A stretch of DNA of 43,786 bases from Parabacteroides sp. Lineage in GTDB: Bacteria > Bacteroidota > Bacteroidia > Bacteroidales > Tannerellaceae. Of this stretch, positions 16,201-23,891 are shown in pieces (position 1 is the stretch's first letter; the number at the start of each line of letters is the position of its first letter). Below the pieces are notes generated by a model. The model searched no databases, was not told where the DNA came from, and saw nothing but the letters and a program-made list of their open reading frames with translations. The translations under genes and the position numbers were made by a program. Location: the NCBI GenBank assembly GCA_020026285.1, contig JAHHQS010000010.1:1-43786 (forward strand). Direction: 5' to 3'.

Positions 16201-19200
16201 TACGTGAGGAATATGACTACGGAGGTTCTGTGGAAGAGTATCTAGTAGGAGAAATGTATCTTGAAGAAGATTTCAAACCTTCACAAGTTATGGATGCAAA
16301 GCGTGAATATTTAGCGACCTATATTGACAATGCAATATCTGACGCTTATGATTACGATACTCATGCTATTACTGAACTTGGTATTAATCTAGGTGAGGTC
16401 ACAGACGTGTTCCTGAACATTAGGAATCCTAAGATGATTCCAGAAAAAACAGACGGTAATGCAGACAGAGGATTCATGACACAAAGTATTAAGACTGCTC
16501 GTGAAGAAGGTAATGACGGTGTATTCTTTAAGGAGGTGGACGAGTCAAGATACGTGACGCCTCAGTATGTAGTATTTGACCCTTCACAAATCAAGTCTGC
16601 AAGTGAGAACAACGGCAACTTTGATCCAACCGACCCAGACATCCGCTTCCGCACGAATGAAAAGCCAAGCGGTGATGCTGCAAGAGAATACAACAAGGCA
16701 GTCCGTACTCCTAACAAGGGTGGTACTGTAAAAGGTAATCATAACATAGGTTATCGTTTGAGAGAGGCCTATCAGGACAGTATGCTTGCGTTGAAGAAAC
16801 TTCAAGATGCAATTGCCCATGAGACAGGTAAGAAGGTTAATGATTTTGAGAATGCGTATATGGCTGAGAATCGTATGTCTTCTATCAACAATACAGAGAA
16901 GGAAGTATACATGAGAGATTATATGCACCCTGTATTTGATGCTGTAAGTAAACTCTTATCTGATGGCAAGAGTACGCTTGACGACATTAACAACTATCTT
17001 ATGGCTAAACACGGTCTTGAACGTAATGAGTATTTCCGTGAAAAGGCTGCTCGTGAGGCTGCCGATAAATGGGCTAATGATACTATTAAGGCTGAAATGG
17101 CAAACGGCAAGGATGAAGACGAGGCGCAACAAATAGCTGATGCTGGCAAAGAGGCTATTTACGATGAGGTTATGGACTCCTTACAGGACGTTGACTACTC
17201 AGGTCTGACCGAGCTTACCCAGTTGGAGGATGAAGAGGTTAATGAGGAATTTACAGAAAGAGCAGAAAAAATGGTAGCTGATTTCGAAGGTGAACACGAT
17301 GTGTCAGAATTGTGGGATACAATCAATGCGGCTACTAATGAAAGTTTGAAGAAGTCATACAAAAGCGGAATGCTGAGCTTGGAAAATTACGAATATATAA
17401 AGAACATGTTTGACTACTATGTTCCTCTTCGTGGTTGGGATAATAACGAGGCTGGTAAAGAGTATGACTATCTTACTAACAATCGAATGCACCTTTCTCC
17501 TGCAGTCATAAAGATGAGAGGACGTAAGTCTAAGGCAGATAATGTCCTTGCCTTTATCGGTTTCAGTGGTGAAAGTTCCATTATCCAAGGAAATAGAAAC
17601 AAGATGAAGCAGCACCTTCTTAATCTTGTTGTCAATCATCCTACGGACTTAGCTCGTGCAAGCAAGCAGTGGTACGTCCTAGATAATGCCACAGGTGAAT
17701 GGGAAGAGCGTTATCCGTCATTCCCGGACGATGCAACACCAGAGCAGACAAATGCGATAGTGAATAGCTTTAACGAGAAAATGCTTGACCTTAAGGATAA
17801 GGGACTGGCTAAGCAGGGAAAGATTAATCTTTCTACTGGTATGCATATCAAGCGTTCAGAACAGCCTGAGCATACAGTGAAAGTAATGCGCAACGGTCAG
17901 CCGATGAATGTTTACATAAATGGTAATCCACGTGCAGCACAGGCAGTGAACGGTATTTTTAACCCTGATAATGTTTCGGACACCATTGTTCATAGATGGG
18001 CACAGGCTGTAAAACATTTCATGGCTAGGAACTTTACATCACAGAACCCTGCTTTCGTGTTCCGTAACCTTACAATAGACGTTATCTGGGCAGATAACGC
18101 TGTGAACATCAAAGAGGATAAAACCTACAGACAGCAGTTCAGAAAGAACCTTAAGAAGATTCTTCTTTCTTGGAAGACGATGCCTCTGTTAAAGAAGTTC
18201 GAGAACGGCACACTGGATGATAGTAACGAGTTTGAAAAATACTTCAATGAGTTCTTGATGAACGGTGGTGAAACTGGCTTTACCGCAATCAACACTGTTG
18301 AAGATTACAAGCGGGACATCAACCGTTATGTAGAACAGGCACAGAAAGGTGTAGCTATTCCTAAGCAGGCTTGGAGAAAGTTCTGGGATTCTGTAGAATT
18401 TATTAACCGAACAGTTGAAGATGTTTCTCGATTTGCCACCTATATGACATCGAGACAGCAAGGCAGAAGTATTGAAAGAAGTATCTGGGATGCAAAGGAA
18501 GTTACAGTGAATTTCAATAAAAAAGGTAGTGGCGAATTTGGAGCACGTTATTTCAATTTTGCATACGTCTTTTTCAATGCGGCTATCCAGAGCATTTCCA
18601 ACTTTGCAAAACTGGCATACAACAATCCTGGTAAGATTGGTAAGACGGCTGGCAAGTTTGTAACTTTTGGTATGCTATTCCCTGCTTATTCTATTCTTGC
18701 TTCAATGCTCATGGGTGACGATGATGAAGATAAGGATGCATACTTTGACCTTCCTAAGTGGGTAAGGGAAAACAATATGGTTTTCTATATACCATTCAGT
18801 GATAAAAAGTTCATTACGATACCTTTGCCTCATGAATTAAGACCGTTCTATGCAATAGGTGAAAATGCGCTCTGTACGCTGATGGGTAAGGATGAGCCGG
18901 AGGATGCTCTTAGAAGTTCGATTATGTCGTTCTCTTCAATGCTTCCGCTTGACCTTACAGGGCATGACGGTAACCAGTTGCTTAATCTAACCCCTACCGC
19001 TGTACTTCCTCTGGCAGAGATTATAGGTAACAAAGACTTCTTTGGAAAACCGATTTTCAAGGACAGTCCTTTCAACCAGCTCAAACCAGAATGGCAAAGA
19101 GCTTATGCAGGAACGAATCCTTATCTGATAAACGGTATGAAGGTCCTCAATAGCATTGGCGGAGGAAACAACGTGGATAAAGGCTATTGGATGACCGATG

Positions 19201-19691
19201 TCAATCCAGCTAAGATAGAGCACCTCTTCGAAGGCTATCTTGGTGGTATGGGTAAGTTTATCAATAAGACTGCAAACTTTGTCTCTATGGCATGGGATGA
19301 AGATTCAAGAATGATGCGTAATGTACCGGTAGTCGGTTCGTTTGTACAGGATGCGGACCCAAGATTCGCAGGTAGTACTGCCAATAACACCTACTTCTCA
19401 CATAAAGAGGAATTGCAGGAGTTACAGCATAAGATAAGCGGCTACCAGAAGGAAATGAAGATGGCTTATGGAAAGAAGGATGAAGCAGAATATAAGAAAT
19501 ATGAGTCTTATCTGCAAGATTTCTACAGACAGAATGCCAAACGCTACGGAATCCTAAAATCATACATCAACCAAATTGACGGTATGAGAGGCGCAAAAGA
19601 ATTTGTCAATAAAGAGAATCAGAAGATACTTGACAGTAAGATAAGTTCTTTACAGCGCGAACTCGACCAAAAATTGGAACGTATTGATTAG
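9960..19691 (+). CDS. Giant polyvalent protein, C-terminal part (about 3,243 aa)
   Basis: This frame has no ATG near its beginning. A GTG at 10029 is the only obvious start, but the conserved domain begins before it, so I place the coding start at the frameshift point. Counting residues from GTG 10029, the order is: remainder of the DUF2958-like domain (to about 60); adenine-type DNA methyltransferase (about 160-365; EPSAGNG 202-208, NPPF 259-262); low-complexity linker (about 390-520); Strawberry-notch-type helicase (about 540-1190); beta-rich region (about 1420-1600); second metallopeptidase-like domain with HEAVAH at 1769-1774; ADP-ribosyltransferase (about 1930-2210); and a long LPD38-like helical tail. 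It ends 74 bases before the portal gene. The protein likely acts on DNA and host targets after ejection, by analogy with described polyvalent proteins. Confidence 0.85.
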   Translation, partial: GYRENEDHTVYAHYFGTANTDVFVLEYDPEYDEFYTYTVLNGDSEMSEFGTIGREQLTETRGIELDFYWDKQKLGDALRGIDAEFFDDFDREGTKADKTLETTDKKDNFVKTVKEAISRSEDKIGIVRLRSMASDMGLDLNDIQIQELTELAIVDMAREEVQKLREKNTPEAEIFESVVDIYNAQPTISMRSSGRVEKQQYSTPIPLAYAADMFVNAGKPKSVLEPSAGNGMMVFGLNSAIVTANEIDNDRLANLRKQGFANVTNQDATLKFDKKYDGIVTNPPFGSKPAISVDGYRISGLDEQMVVNALDSMNDNGRASIIIGGHTKYSKYGAAEGSERPFLNYLYSHFNVVDIINVNGDLYSKQGTKFPVRLILIDGKKAADETLAPVQSKARAEVINTFDELFNRVNNEVLPHSGISTPNNDNGGKSNDAELDNGGNTASSSENKPSNGGKPLSGRSGQTVGSKPAHQPGKGQGGNEQGAKPASPSPRNNGNVRTSNADGTGEKPANEGNGTAGTAADTGRRGNNDGRVSEQPSKLDREPLKVDVTKEKTPYPKRSQSGEIGSVVPTNTAIAIDEVLDQFDDIDAYVMDKLGYGSKDELFKALSAEQIDSVALAIKQMEDGHGFIIGDMTGVGKGRQAAALIRYAIKQGMKPVFMTEKANLFSDIYRDLRDIGSPEYRPFIFNDKNGNNDPTITDEKGNVVYKVQSPAEKKKVFESGVLPEDCDFAVITYSQLNTNDQKKFNPKKKFFKELVEGNILVMDESHNAGGEGNTGKFLQDVVPTTKGVTFLSGTFAKRADNMPIYALKTNMSDANMTTDELIEAILSGGVPLQEIMSRNLVESGQMIRRERDYTGVNIDWLPMEGDVERQKTAFNNTIELFNDIIHFQRKYIDTIIDERNEELAELQQEMGKKKGTKDLGISNVPFASKTFNLVRQLLFSLKAEYVADKAIESMKEGLKPLIAVANTMEGFMNEVMPEGTDTEAPDFSIVFEQGLESVMKITTKDAKGNEEHSSIPLSDLSEEGQKEYARLKEKMRAASVGLSVSPIDVIKDRIRRAGYSVGELTGRTYELQYNDDGTVRKVKRQDTDKKKQMRQFNNGELDMLILNQSASTGISLHASTRFKDQRQRIMIFAQNQLDVNTEIQMRGRSDRTGQVHRSKYLYVVSPIPAEGRLMMMFKSKLKSLDANTTSSQKSKVNEMEIVDFLNKYGDQVVVEYLKENRELADKLLDPLHFEGLEDEEIDKITASEGDASKVAGRVALLNVEGQEAFYKEIAERYNTLINYLNETGSNDLEITTMPLRAETKSKRVIVPGKDPDSSNSFAQDSYLEEVEIDILKKPMKAEEVRNTIEGFTKGKTPKEYRDECISKVEDYKEREEAKLRDKFNQELPEKMEKARETAAKKAAKATKSTEEEKAQFIEKAVETAKEKAQSVYLSKRNRLAYKTNLLKQVFGSVPVGRTIMVPSQGKDGNISFGIGVLLGFKINDKMTPSTTTAIYATLDGRRKVEIPLSKSEMLTSIVAQTQMNLEEVNKVNLDNWDEQIPDTKRKKAYIVTGNILQAMATVSGQLVSYSTIDGTMQQGILLPDSFKPGDAKKRVPITEAQQDIEDCVKVSDATNTIELERKSRWDEHFYLRVPMSKTKGGKFFLDKELRRLSSNGDFFQKGNKMEAGIPMKSLKKTLKLLSDKFGMSIEVKALEDNSQGVLFRVREEGAITDEQVKALNQAHNGEAVVNEVNRLSEILHTPIRVEYDENNIPGNDSMKRKAKGWFNPKTGEIVVFAPNAESVDDAVQTVLHEAVAHKGLRKLFGEHFNTFLENVYNNASKGVRSRINALMAKNGWNMYQATDEYLASLAERTNFEEAKKQGWWKKVKDFFIEMLAKAGVKLPTLTDNELRYILWRSYENLKNGPKGGPKGGIFTIAEDIAMQSELEVGNYAPSNSSAVNETKSIVEEAKKNGTYMKAPNGKPSHLNERQWAQVRTKAFKQWFGDWENNPNEASKVLDENGEPKVLYHGSPVNIGQFDLSKLGYNTGADSAKEGFFFTDLKEMAGAYARDSFVKELRNGNILPMLSTVSDELVDKVADKHIREEYDYGGSVEEYLVGEMYLEEDFKPSQVMDAKREYLATYIDNAISDAYDYDTHAITELGINLGEVTDVFLNIRNPKMIPEKTDGNADRGFMTQSIKTAREEGNDGVFFKEVDESRYVTPQYVVFDPSQIKSASENNGNFDPTDPDIRFRTNEKPSGDAAREYNKAVRTPNKGGTVKGNHNIGYRLREAYQDSMLALKKLQDAIAHETGKKVNDFENAYMAENRMSSINNTEKEVYMRDYMHPVFDAVSKLLSDGKSTLDDINNYLMAKHGLERNEYFREKAAREAADKWANDTIKAEMANGKDEDEAQQIADAGKEAIYDEVMDSLQDVDYSGLTELTQLEDEEVNEEFTERAEKMVADFEGEHDVSELWDTINAATNESLKKSYKSGMLSLENYEYIKNMFDYYVPLRGWDNNEAGKEYDYLTNNRMHLSPAVIKMRGRKSKADNVLAFIGFSGESSIIQGNRNKMKQHLLNLVVNHPTDLARASKQWYVLDNATGEWEERYPSFPDDATPEQTNAIVNSFNEKMLDLKDKGLAKQGKINLSTGMHIKRSEQPEHTVKVMRNGQPMNVYINGNPRAAQAVNGIFNPDNVSDTIVHRWAQAVKHFMARNFTSQNPAFVFRNLTIDVIWADNAVNIKEDKTYRQQFRKNLKKILLSWKTMPLLKKFENGTLDDSNEFEKYFNEFLMNGGETGFTAINTVEDYKRDINRYVEQAQKGVAIPKQAWRKFWDSVEFINRTVEDVSRFATYMTSRQQGRSIERSIWDAKEVTVNFNKKGSGEFGARYFNFAYVFFNAAIQSISNFAKLAYNNPGKIGKTAGKFVTFGMLFPAYSILASMLMGDDDEDKDAYFDLPKWVRENNMVFYIPFSDKKFITIPLPHELRPFYAIGENALCTLMGKDEPEDALRSSIMSFSSMLPLDLTGHDGNQLLNLTPTAVLPLAEIIGNKDFFGKPIFKDSPFNQLKPEWQRAYAGTNPYLINGMKVLNSIGGGNNVDKGYWMTDVNPAKIEHLFEGYLGGMGKFINKTANFVSMAWDEDSRMMRNVPVVGSFVQDADPRFAGSTANNTYFSHKEELQELQHKISGYQKEMKMAYGKKDEAEYKKYESYLQDFYRQNAKRYGILKSYINQIDGMRGAKEFVNKENQKILDSKISSLQRELDQKLERID
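10500..11130 (+). other. Adenine-type DNA methyltransferase domain of the giant protein
   Basis: QQYSTPIPLAYAADMF precedes motif I, VLEPSAGNGMM. Motif IV, VTNPPFGS, carries the NPPF catalytic tetrad of N6-adenine methyltransferases. IIIGGHTKYSKYG and PVRLILIDGKKA follow, as in polyvalent MTases. It probably methylates incoming phage DNA against restriction; target specificity cannot be read from the sequence. Confidence 0.85.
11640..13600 (+). other. Strawberry-notch-type superfamily 2 helicase domain
   Basis: Walker A is GDMTGVGKGRQ (residues 607-617 from GTG 10029). Walker B is VMDESHNAGG (DESH 740-743), followed by the SAT-like motif LSGTFAKRA. The C-terminal RecA lobe has LNQSASTGISLHA and the arginine-finger motif QMRGRSDRTGQ (1121-1131). 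This set is typical of Strawberry-notch-like helicases fused in polyvalent proteins. Likely action is ATP-driven remodelling of DNA or protein-DNA complexes. Confidence 0.85.
15150..15660 (+). other. Second metallopeptidase-like domain with HExxxH motif
   Basis: TVLHEAVAHKGLRKLFG holds H-E-A-V-A-H, with three rather than two residues between Glu and the second His. An HExxGH spacing is known from dipeptidyl peptidase III, and HE-x-x-x-H-x-GLR is what I recall for the metallopeptidase domain of phage polyvalent proteins. A helix with ATDEYLASLAER downstream could offer another metal ligand. Activity is predicted only. Confidence 0.65.
15820..16650 (+). other. ADP-ribosyltransferase domain of polyvalent-protein type
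   Basis: The leader HLNERQWAQVRTKAFKQWFG precedes KVLYHGSPVNIGQFD (H1985 in the YHG motif). Then come GFFFTDLKEMAGAYARD, VFLNIRNPKMIP, GVFFKEVD, YVVFDPSQIKSASENNG and FDPTDPDIRF. This is the usual ART signature in phage polyvalent proteins. It may modify host proteins such as transcription or defence factors with ADP-ribose from NAD+. Confidence 0.85.
16660..19691 (+). other. LPD38-like helical C-terminal region
   Basis: The last thousand residues are largely helical and end in a coiled coil (LDSKISSLQRELDQKLERID). The core (about 17990-18760) contains NPAFVFRNLTIDVIW, FINRTVEDVSRFATYM, DAKEVTVNFNKKGSG and YVFFNAAIQSISNF, followed by a hydrophobic stretch, FGMLFPAYSILASMLM. These agree with large polyvalent protein-associated domain 38. 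Its function is unknown; a place beside the portal gene suggests a virion-docking role (inference). Confidence 0.7.
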
Positions 19692-19718
19692 TTAGAAAGA
19701 CAATAGATAAAATGAATT

Positions 19719-19750
19719 AGTAAGGGTGGGGATTTATCTTTGCCCTTACT
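19719..19750 (+). promoter_or_regulatory. Portal-gene promoter within an inverted repeat
   Basis: TATCTTTG at 19735-19742 fits the Bacteroidetes -7 box TAnnTTTG and would start transcription about 16 bases before the portal ATG. It is enclosed by a perfect 8-base inverted repeat, AGTAAGGG (19719-19726) and CCCTTACT (19743-19750). No clear -33 TTTG lies 19 bases upstream. The repeat lacks a T-run after it on either strand, so it looks more like an operator than a terminator. Confidence 0.5.
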
Positions 19751-19765
19751 AAAAATCAAATAAAA

Positions 19766-21742
19766 ATGGAAGAAAAAATTCATAGACTAAGCCGTGTGAA
19801 GCCCAAGTTCAACAATGACGAGGCAGACACCGTGAAGCGCAGCAAGCTGCTCGGGAACGACAGAAGACGTGCTATGGATGTATTGCTTCAGGCACAGACG
19901 TTTTACAGCGCGATGTACCGTTTCCGTAAGGAGAGAGAGCGAAACAAGCGTTATAACTATGGGGACCAGTGGGGTGACGTCGTTTGTGTCAATGGCAAGC
20001 GAATGACGGAGGAAGAATATATACGAAGTCAGGGTAGTGAACCATTGAAGAATAATCTTATCCGTCCATTAGTTCGTGACGTGGTCAGTGTATATCGAAG
20101 TCAGAGTACTGAACCGACCTGTACAGCTCGTGATAGAGACGAGCAGAAACTTGCTGAAACCATGAGTACTGTCTTACAATACAACATGCAGCTCAATCGC
20201 ATGAACGAGATGTATGCACGTACTATGGAGGAATATCTGATATCAGGTCTTATTGTTCACAAGAAGTGGTACGGTTGGAGGAAAGATAAGATGGAGTGTT
20301 GGACAGATTATGTGCAGCCTAATAATTTCTTCGTAGATAACAATATGCGTGACTTCCGTGCATGGGATTGTTCTCTTATCGGAGAGCTTCATGACATTCC
20401 TTTTGAAGAGTTGTGCCAGAAGTTCGCTGATACTCCTGAAGATTACATGACTTTGTCCAATATCTATTCGCAAGCAAGAAATAATTCAATCAGACAGATA
20501 TGGGAACAATTCGGTTATAGTAGAGATTACTTTAATTCGGACTTCCTTGTACCGAGGGATGAAACACTCTGTCGTGTGATTGAGGTATGGAGAAAAGAGA
20601 GCAAGCCTCGTTACCGGTGTCATGATTACAATACAGGAGAGGTCTATAAGATTGACGTGGAAGATTATGATGTCATGGTCGTTCAAATGAATCAGCAGAG
20701 ACTCCAACAGGCAGGAGCACATGGTATTCCTGAAAACGATGTGCCGCTAATCAAAGCTAAATGGTTCGTGGATTCTTATTGGTATTATTATTTCCTCAGT
20801 CCGTTTGGTGATATTCTGGCCGAAGGAGAAACGCCATACGCACACAAGGAGCATCCTTATGTCATAAAAGCCTATCCGTTTATTGATGGAGAAATACATT
20901 CCTTCGTATCGGATGTTATAGACCAGCAGCGATATACTAACCGACTGATTACACTTTACGACTGGATCATGCGAGCATCTGCAAAAGGTGTACTTCTTAT
21001 CCCAGACGACTGTATTCCGAAAGACATGCCTCCAGAAGTCTTTGCAGACCAGTGGATGAGGTTCAACGGTGTTGTCGTATATAAGGCTAAGCCGGGTGTC
21101 CCTGCTCCACAGCAGGTAAGCAGTAATTCAACGAACATTGGTATCAATGAATTGTTGCAGTTGCAAATTAAGTTCTTCGAAGATATCAGTGGCGTTCATG
21201 GAGCGCTGCAGGGTAAACCAGGTTATGCTGGCATGAGTGCTGCTCTTTATAACCAGCAGACTCAGAATGCTACTACAAGTATTCTTGACCTTCTTGAAAG
21301 TTTCCAAGAATTTGTTAAGGATGCGGCATATAAGGACGTGAAAAATATCCAGCAGTATTACGACCATAAGAGAACATTCAACATAGCTGGACGTTTGGGT
21401 ATGCAGGTAGAATACGATCCAAATAAGATTAGAGATGTTGAGTTTGACCTTAGCGTAGTACCAAGTACGGCCACTCCTGCCTATCGAGCAATGTCTAATG
21501 ACTTCCTTATGCAGATTTGGAATAGCGGACAAATCAGTCTTGAACAGTTGTTACAGAATGGAGACTTCCCGTTTGCTGACCAACTTTTACAGAGTATTCA
21601 GGGTCAGAAGGAACTCTTGGAACAAGGAAAAACACCAGAAGGATTGTCACCTCAGTTACAACAGCAGATATTACAATCACAGAAGGGTGTAAACATGGAT
21701 GGAGTAAATATGCTTCATCAAGCAATGAGAACTGCTGCATAA
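19766..21742 (+). CDS. Portal protein, P22-like
   Basis: The 658-residue product forms the dodecameric DNA channel at the capsid vertex. Residues about 45-75 (RFRKERERNKRYNYGDQWGD) and 90-110 (EPLKNNLIRPLVRDVVSVYR) match the opening of P22-type portals in Bacteroidales phages. WTDYVQPNNFFVDNN, AYPFIDGEIHSFVSDVIDQQ and GVHGALQGKPGYAGMSAAL are further features of the group. The Gln-rich C-terminus (SPQLQQQILQSQKG) may form the helical barrel. Length is within the usual range. It has its own promoter-like box just upstream and converges on the terminase gene, with a hairpin terminator between. The P22-type fold points to a short-tailed virion. Confidence 0.88.
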   Translation: MEEKIHRLSRVKPKFNNDEADTVKRSKLLGNDRRRAMDVLLQAQTFYSAMYRFRKERERNKRYNYGDQWGDVVCVNGKRMTEEEYIRSQGSEPLKNNLIRPLVRDVVSVYRSQSTEPTCTARDRDEQKLAETMSTVLQYNMQLNRMNEMYARTMEEYLISGLIVHKKWYGWRKDKMECWTDYVQPNNFFVDNNMRDFRAWDCSLIGELHDIPFEELCQKFADTPEDYMTLSNIYSQARNNSIRQIWEQFGYSRDYFNSDFLVPRDETLCRVIEVWRKESKPRYRCHDYNTGEVYKIDVEDYDVMVVQMNQQRLQQAGAHGIPENDVPLIKAKWFVDSYWYYYFLSPFGDILAEGETPYAHKEHPYVIKAYPFIDGEIHSFVSDVIDQQRYTNRLITLYDWIMRASAKGVLLIPDDCIPKDMPPEVFADQWMRFNGVVVYKAKPGVPAPQQVSSNSTNIGINELLQLQIKFFEDISGVHGALQGKPGYAGMSAALYNQQTQNATTSILDLLESFQEFVKDAAYKDVKNIQQYYDHKRTFNIAGRLGMQVEYDPNKIRDVEFDLSVVPSTATPAYRAMSNDFLMQIWNSGQISLEQLLQNGDFPFADQLLQSIQGQKELLEQGKTPEGLSPQLQQQILQSQKGVNMDGVNMLHQAMRTAA

Positions 21743-21745
21743 CAA

Positions 21746-21779
21746 AATGGCCGTGCGGAATAGTTTCCACACGGCCATT
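21746..21779. terminator. Bidirectional terminator between portal and terminase genes
   Basis: A perfect 10-base stem, AATGGCCGTG (21746-21755) with CACGGCCATT (21770-21779), encloses an inner GGAA/TTCC pairing. The leftward transcript continues into ATTTTGTT and the rightward one into TTCGTTT. It sits four bases after the portal stop and just after the terminase stop on the other strand. Confidence 0.8.
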
Positions 21780-21782
21780 CGT

Positions 21783-23891
21783 TTATCCTATTGTAGCAGC
21801 AGACACAAACCTCTGTGACGCATACATATTCTCGTATCTATGTTTGTCTACAATTTTAGGCAGTTCCATTTCCCTGAAACAGATGTGCAGACCGATTGCT
21901 CTTGTCATTAACAAGTCGTCATGCTCTCCGACTACAGCTCCTGTAGAACCATTAGGCTTTCGTTCAAAGACAAGCATTTCATTTAGGGCTCTTTCGTCAC
22001 GTTCTATATACGCACTTGTTCTGACAACTTTGGTAAGAGTGGATATTACCATAGGTTTGGTTGATACGTTGGTATGGTATCCGTACTTGCGTGGCGCACC
22101 TTGCCTAATCTCATCCTCAGACTGTTTACGTGCGTAGAGATTGGGATATACACCCACGATTTGATTGAGGATGTACTGTGACTGGTCTCCGTCCACCTGC
22201 CTGTTCTTATCGTGTGTCTCCAGCGTATTGCTTTCGATTACTAATAGTGACTCGTTATAGTATGCGGCAATCTGTGCGGCTTTCCATGCGAGAAGGTCCA
22301 TATCTATGTGTCCGTACCACTGGGCCACGACAACAGGCTTGCCACCGTCCATCATACTGAATCTGTCAAAGACTACAATGACGGACCAGTCGGCTTTATT
22401 GGAACGACCACCAATATCAACTACCGTGAGATAACGGTCTGTGATTTCTTCGTCTGGATCATAGTCAGGCTTTGACCATATCCATAACAAGCCTTGGCTA
22501 TCTTCACTAAATCTTAGTCCTCGCAAAGCATCTTCTCCTTCGTCTGCATATCCAAATATGTCACCTACGAATGCAGGCTTATGACAAGCAGGACGGAATT
22601 TCTCAACAAGGTATTTATCAAACACGTTTGCATTGGCATTGACAAAGGCTTCGATTGCATCAGAAGGAAACTCTGCTGCCATTTTCCCATGCTCTGTGTA
22701 CTTGGTACGTTCCATGATGTACCAGTTGATAGCTTCAAGCGATGCACCCTTTTCCCATAGCCACCACAGGTATTTCCCGCTTTCCTCTCGTTCCGACTGT
22801 GTAGTCGCTTTGTCTCTGTTTTTATACAGCCATTCGGCAAATCTTACCTTATCTTCTTCGCTGTCAAACTCCAGTCGATAGTTTTCAATCTCATACCAAG
22901 CGACAAAGAATGCTTTGAACTGTGATTTGCCATCCTCTGCTGCTTTGTATTCCTTATGGAAGAATGTACCCACACCATCGGCCGTTGATTCATACACAAT
23001 CATTGTGTACGGACGGTACAGGATACCAGATGTTGCTGAACGTATCAAATCTTCCGGGTGTATCTTTTCCGTGTCCTGAAACAAACCGATTTCAGAAAAA
23101 TGCGCCAATGAGTAGTCTCCAGAGCGGCTTGAGTTAGGAGATTCTGAACTACCCACAGATATTGTACAGTTACGCTGTGGAATACGTTGTGTTGTTCCTG
23201 ACTTGCCTTCCCAAACAAGTTTCTTTTCGTTCACATCGAATGATTCACCAAGTTCATGCAGCAATTCAATAGGATATGAATCAAGCATTTTGGTGTACAT
23301 TCCCTTAATCTTTTCAGAGGCAGCACTAACATGGGCAATAATGATACCATTGAGTGATACTCGATGCACGAGTTGGAGCCATGCCATATATAAGTCCGTT
23401 TCCGTTGAACCTCCCCACTGGCGAGCCTTACACATGCAGATGCGTATAGGAAGATTCGCAAGTCGGTCCTTTTCAAGAGCACCACAATATTTACGTTGAG
23501 GAAAATTCAGTCTGAACAGGCAATCTGGTTTACCGGGGTCCTTATCCTTGATGTATGCCTTTGTTGCAGCCCAATAGGGGAAATCATGCTTGTCACGTAC
23601 TCTTGAAAATATATCTACAACCGTATCACGTGTTTCATCGTTGGGCTGTTCACCCAGCGATACAAGATATTTGTCAAGTGAACCTGCTTTAGAAAGTGCC
23701 TTTACAAGCCTATTCTTTTTCATGGATACTGGCAGATATTGCACAGGTATCGGGAAATCTGGGATATAAAAACGAAAACGTTCACCTACACTTCCTTCTC
23801 CAGTTACTGGATTGAAGTAGGCAAACATTTCATCATTGCGACGCTGGTTCTCAATTAGAATATCCTGTATGGCATTGTTCTCATCTATCAT
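21783..23891 (-). CDS. Terminase large subunit
   Basis: The 702-residue product is the packaging motor. ATG at 23891 (MIDENNAIQDIL) is chosen over an upstream ATG at 23930 because AGAAAGGG lies just before it and it overlaps the preceding gene by only 11 bases. The variant Walker A, KARQWGGSTE, is at about residues 155-164. YSLAHFSEIGLFQD is the Walker B/coupling region with its catalytic Glu. The RNase H-like nuclease has VVDIGGRSNKADWSV (first Asp), LLVIESNT (Glu) and GEHDDLLMTRAIGLH (last Asp). Motor and nuclease motifs all look intact. It is leftward, convergent with the portal and translated with the preceding small terminase candidate. Confidence 0.92.
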   Translation of the reverse strand: MIDENNAIQDILIENQRRNDEMFAYFNPVTGEGSVGERFRFYIPDFPIPVQYLPVSMKKNRLVKALSKAGSLDKYLVSLGEQPNDETRDTVVDIFSRVRDKHDFPYWAATKAYIKDKDPGKPDCLFRLNFPQRKYCGALEKDRLANLPIRICMCKARQWGGSTETDLYMAWLQLVHRVSLNGIIIAHVSAASEKIKGMYTKMLDSYPIELLHELGESFDVNEKKLVWEGKSGTTQRIPQRNCTISVGSSESPNSSRSGDYSLAHFSEIGLFQDTEKIHPEDLIRSATSGILYRPYTMIVYESTADGVGTFFHKEYKAAEDGKSQFKAFFVAWYEIENYRLEFDSEEDKVRFAEWLYKNRDKATTQSEREESGKYLWWLWEKGASLEAINWYIMERTKYTEHGKMAAEFPSDAIEAFVNANANVFDKYLVEKFRPACHKPAFVGDIFGYADEGEDALRGLRFSEDSQGLLWIWSKPDYDPDEEITDRYLTVVDIGGRSNKADWSVIVVFDRFSMMDGGKPVVVAQWYGHIDMDLLAWKAAQIAAYYNESLLVIESNTLETHDKNRQVDGDQSQYILNQIVGVYPNLYARKQSEDEIRQGAPRKYGYHTNVSTKPMVISTLTKVVRTSAYIERDERALNEMLVFERKPNGSTGAVVGEHDDLLMTRAIGLHICFREMELPKIVDKHRYENMYASQRFVSAATIG

